From Desulfobulbus alkaliphilus (GTDB lineage: Bacteria; Desulfobacterota; Desulfobulbia; Desulfobulbales; Desulfobulbaceae), in contig NZ_JAFFQC010000006.1 in assembly GCF_016918545.1 (NCBI RefSeq), positions 62,001 through 126,000 of the forward strand: a stretch of DNA of 64,000 nt, read 5' to 3'. Positions 61,936-64,000 of the stretch are shown here, piece by piece. The position numbers were made by a program, and so were the translations under genes. Positions within the stretch are counted from its first letter, which is position 1. Each line of letters starts with the position of its first letter. Under the pieces are notes generated by a model. That model did not search any database and was not told the origin of the DNA. It saw only the letters and a program-made list of their open reading frames with translations.

Positions 61936-62026
61936 TACGGCTTCCTGTGTCTATGAAAGATGAGAGTATAGAAGAATAAAGCGTACGTTGTATTCGTGTA
62001 TGTTTAATTTTATAATGGATAAGGTT

Positions 62027-63118
62027 TTACGTATAGTTTTTTTTCTCGTTAACCCCAACAGATGATTGAAAAGAGTCTGGGTGGGTCTGGTTGGGATAAG
62101 AACAGGGAGACCCGCAACAGGTGATGAAATCGAGGGTTTTGTCCAGAGACTGGACGTACTGCGGAGTCAATGGAATTTTTCCCCCTCCTCCGGGAGCGTC
62201 CAGGGCATAGGTTGGCAGAGCCATTCCGGTAAGATTGCCGATAAGGTAATGCATAATGGCCAGACCGGTATTGACGGTAGTGCGGAAATGCGAACTTCCT
62301 TTGGTCAAATCAGCCTGGAAGAGGTAGTAGGGCTTGACGCGAATTCGAATCAGCCGATAAAAAAGAAGTTGTAATGTTTGTGGGCAATCATTGACGCCGC
62401 GAAGCAGGACCGTCTGACAACCCAATGGTATACCGGCATCTGCCAAAAGAGTGCACGCCCGTGCTGCATCCGCGGTAACCTCGGTAGGATGATTGAAATG
62501 GGTATTGATATATAAGGGGTGGTAGCGTTTTAATATGGCGGCAAGTCGGGGTGTGATGCGAGCGGGGAGGGTACAAGGTACGCGCGTCCCGATCCTGATG
62601 GTGGCAATGGAAGGAATCGCCCGGATGGCGCGCAGGAGGCGGTCAAGGCGCTGGTCACTCAACATCAGCGGGTCGCCGCCGGAAATGAGCACATCGGAAA
62701 TGGTGGGTGTGCGGGCGAGATATTCGAGGCCAGCGTGAATGGTGGCCTCATTGATAACCATGTTTTTTGTACCCACCTTGCGTTTACGGGTACAAAAACG
62801 GCAATAAGTGGCGCATTCGTTGCAAACCAGAAACAGGGCACGGTCAGGGTATTTATGGACAAGATTGGGTACAGGACTCAGATTTTCTTCGTCCAGGGGA
62901 TCATCAAGGCCGATGGCATCACTGAGTTCAAGCAGGTCAGGGACAGCCTGCCGAAAAAGAGGAAGACCATGTTGTTTAATGAGTTCCAGGTAATAGCGAC
63001 TGATCCTGAGGGGATAAACAGCGTGAACAGCTTCCAGCGGTTCAAGAGAAAGGTCAAGGGCCTGCGCGAGTTGTCGGGGTGTTGTTATAAACGAGTTGTA
63101 AACTTGATCAGAAACCAT
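62027..63118 (-). CDS. KamA-family radical SAM protein (lysine 2,3-aminomutase/EpmB-like)
   Basis: 363 aa. CxxxCxxC with Cys102, Cys106 and Cys109 (ECATYCRFCTRKRKVG). ISGGDPLMLSDQRLD, RIGTRVPCTLPARIT, NTHFNHPTEVT and LLRGVND are strongly conserved in lysine 2,3-aminomutases, and DAPGGGGKIPL contains the PLP-binding Lys. The length is between EpmB (342) and clostridial KamA (416). It isomerises L-lysine to beta-lysine, either free or for EF-P modification; no epmA, efp or acetyltransferase (ablB) gene lies nearby, so the role stays open. The ATG has no clear ribosome-binding site. Confidence 0.88.
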   Translation of the reverse strand: MVSDQVYNSFITTPRQLAQALDLSLEPLEAVHAVYPLRISRYYLELIKQHGLPLFRQAVPDLLELSDAIGLDDPLDEENLSPVPNLVHKYPDRALFLVCNECATYCRFCTRKRKVGTKNMVINEATIHAGLEYLARTPTISDVLISGGDPLMLSDQRLDRLLRAIRAIPSIATIRIGTRVPCTLPARITPRLAAILKRYHPLYINTHFNHPTEVTADAARACTLLADAGIPLGCQTVLLRGVNDCPQTLQLLFYRLIRIRVKPYYLFQADLTKGSSHFRTTVNTGLAIMHYLIGNLTGMALPTYALDAPGGGGKIPLTPQYVQSLDKTLDFITCCGSPCSYPNQTHPDSFQSSVGVNEKKNYT

Positions 63119-63496
63119 GGGAACCAGGTTTTTGGGTCAAAAAAATTGCCGCTGTGTTGAGTACGGTCATACGGGTAATAGACAAGCATATGGGCAAGCC
63201 GCCCTAAAAGAGGTGAATGGACACGGCCGGAAAGAATTTCCAAAGACCTGGCTGCCCTTGGTAGCCCTTCGCTGCGGGAAGCGGCGCTTGCTCTGAGCTG
63301 GGGTGTCTGTGCTCGTATTCCATGCTTGCAGCGCTGGCAGAAGGATCAAGGTACCGAAGAAACGAGTATCGCTATGTTTAAGACTGTTGAAGAGGTCGCC
63401 GTCTGCTTCTTGAAAGAAAAATGGACTGTCATCAAAGCATTGATGACAGTCCATTTTTTTAAACCCCGCTGCTGCTCACAGCAGGCTGGCTGGACC
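63119..63496. other. 378-base intergenic region
   Basis: Separates kamA (minus) from the sdhB-like gene (minus). It carries a terminator near 63417-63460. The remainder shows no gene, and no promoter stands out for kamA. Confidence 0.45.
63417..63460 (-). terminator. Bidirectional terminator downstream of sdhB
   Basis: Perfect 15-bp stem ATGGACTGTCATCAA (63421-63435) and TTGATGACAGTCCAT (63440-63454), 4-base loop, A run before and T run after. Serves the sdhB-like gene on the minus strand. Confidence 0.88.
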
Positions 63497-64000
63497 TTAA
63501 TGATCGATGGTAAAGGCAGCTCGCAGATATTGACGGTTGAGACGAGCAATATTGCGAATGGATATGCCTTTTGGGCAGACATTTTCACATTCTCGGTGGT
63601 TTCCGCAATTGCCAAAACCATCTTTATCCATTTGCATGACCATGTTGATAGCACGTTTTTTGGCTTCAAGCTGTCCCTGAGGAAGCAGCGCCAGTTGACT
63701 GACTTTGGCTCCCAGGAAAAGCATGGGGCTTCCATTGGGGCAGGCTGCGGCACATGCGCCACAACCGATGCAGGCAGCGGCGTCCATCGCTTGCTCAGCA
63801 ACATGTTGTGGAATGAGGATAGTGTTGCCATCCTGCGGTGATCCGGTATTGACCGATACATATCCACCGGCCTGTATAATGCGATCAAGTCCGCTGCGAT
63901 CGATAATGAGATCTTTGATGATCGGGAATCCCTGTGACCTGAAGGGTTCGATAACGATAGTGTCATTATTTTTGAAACTACGCATATGTAATTGGCACAG
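63497..64000 (-). CDS. sdhB: Succinate dehydrogenase/fumarate reductase iron-sulfur subunit, C-terminal part
   Basis: 167 codons visible; the frame is open to the window edge, so the N-terminal 2Fe-2S part is cut off. Visible ligands are [12 protein letters not shown] (4Fe-4S) and, further on, [14 protein letters not shown] (3Fe-4S/4Fe-4S), the standard FrdB/SdhB arrangement; the middle shows [22 protein letters not shown] at 63985 is internal, not a start. It passes electrons between the flavoprotein and menaquinone. It fits the succinate-propionate metabolism of the adjacent suc-transcarboxylase operon. A strong terminator follows. Confidence 0.88.
   Translation of the reverse strand: MCQLHMRSFKNNDTIVIEPFRSQGFPIIKDLIIDRSGLDRIIQAGGYVSVNTGSPQDGNTILIPQHVAEQAMDAAACIGCGACAAACPNGSPMLFLGAKVSQLALLPQGQLEAKKRAINMVMQMDKDGFGNCGNHRECENVCPKGISIRNIARLNRQYLRAAFTIDH

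Noticed and set aside
1-64000. CRISPR arrays, tRNA/rRNA genes, transposases, phage genes
   Set aside because: Looked for by eye; no regular spacer repeats, cloverleaf TTCGA-type signatures outside genes or transposase motifs were found. The dispersed repeats are irregularly spaced and in both orientations, so not CRISPR.

Overview
The window looks like a chromosomal segment from a Gram-negative, anaerobic member of the Desulfobacterota, most like the Desulfobulbaceae. The basis is: (i) a propionate/succinate-type carbon module (sucC, sucD, a methylmalonyl-CoA carboxyltransferase subunit, a small accessory protein and a biotinylated 5S-type subunit) as expected for methylmalonyl-CoA:pyruvate transcarboxylase; (ii) a periplasmic Mo-bisPGD oxidoreductase with its TorD chaperone; (iii) radical-SAM enzymes; (iv) an outer membrane (TamA/TamB, many lipoproteins). 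The species assignment is inference; no rRNA or tRNA gene is visible.

Layout. 1-5.0 kb: end of a SAM hydroxide adenosyltransferase gene, a small ABM-domain protein and dnaE (minus). 5.5-7.5 kb: MotB/MotA-type stator pair in the order motB-motA (minus). 8.2-16.2 kb: MscS-like channel, tamA and tamB as an overlapping operon. 16.3-20.0 kb: torD, Mo-oxidoreductase, four-cluster ferredoxin (minus). 20.4-21.4 kb: FlK-like thioesterase and a Zn-ribbon/TSCPD-like protein. 21.9-26.2 kb: ileS-lspA-fabD. 26.3-32.4 kb: translation/RNA operon ffh-rpsP-khpA-rimM-trmD-RNA methyltransferase-rplS-rnhB-yraN. 32.7-36.9 kb: pdxA-tmk-TPR lipoprotein-LolB-like lipoprotein, all overlapping, facing an AMIN-domain protein. 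38.2-44.9 kb: radical SAM/DUF2344 fusion, trpB2, PBP4-type peptidase, DnaJ/CbpA. 45-50.2 kb: two paralogous acidic lipoproteins, leuCD, an orphan YejA-like binding protein. 50.5-52.8 kb: a P-loop/Asp23-like fusion protein, then 1.4 kb without a gene. 52.8-59.0 kb: sucC-sucD-mmdA-small subunit-5S/biotin operon. 59.1-64 kb: HpcH/citrate-lyase-beta-type lyase, HDOD-GGDEF regulator, KamA-family enzyme and the C-terminal part of an SdhB/FrdB subunit.

The most interesting unexplained structure is a dispersed family of non-coding elements, up to about 220 bp, found about ten times between genes. They share imperfect inverted termini (CCTGAATCCGTGA at one end, the complement of CCTGGATCCGTGAGCG at the other). 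Several have 5-6 bp direct repeats at their borders (TATTGT, GTGTAC, TTCAG, TTCATT/TTCGTT). There are two size classes (about 218 and 135 bp) plus 41 and 53 bp end-to-end remnants. No transposase is in the window, so they look like MITEs mobilised in trans. Three copies lie inside the trmD-rplS-rnhB-yraN-pdxA stretch, and one ends exactly at the rnhB start codon.

All function calls come from reading motifs and context by eye. No database search, folding program or alignment was run.
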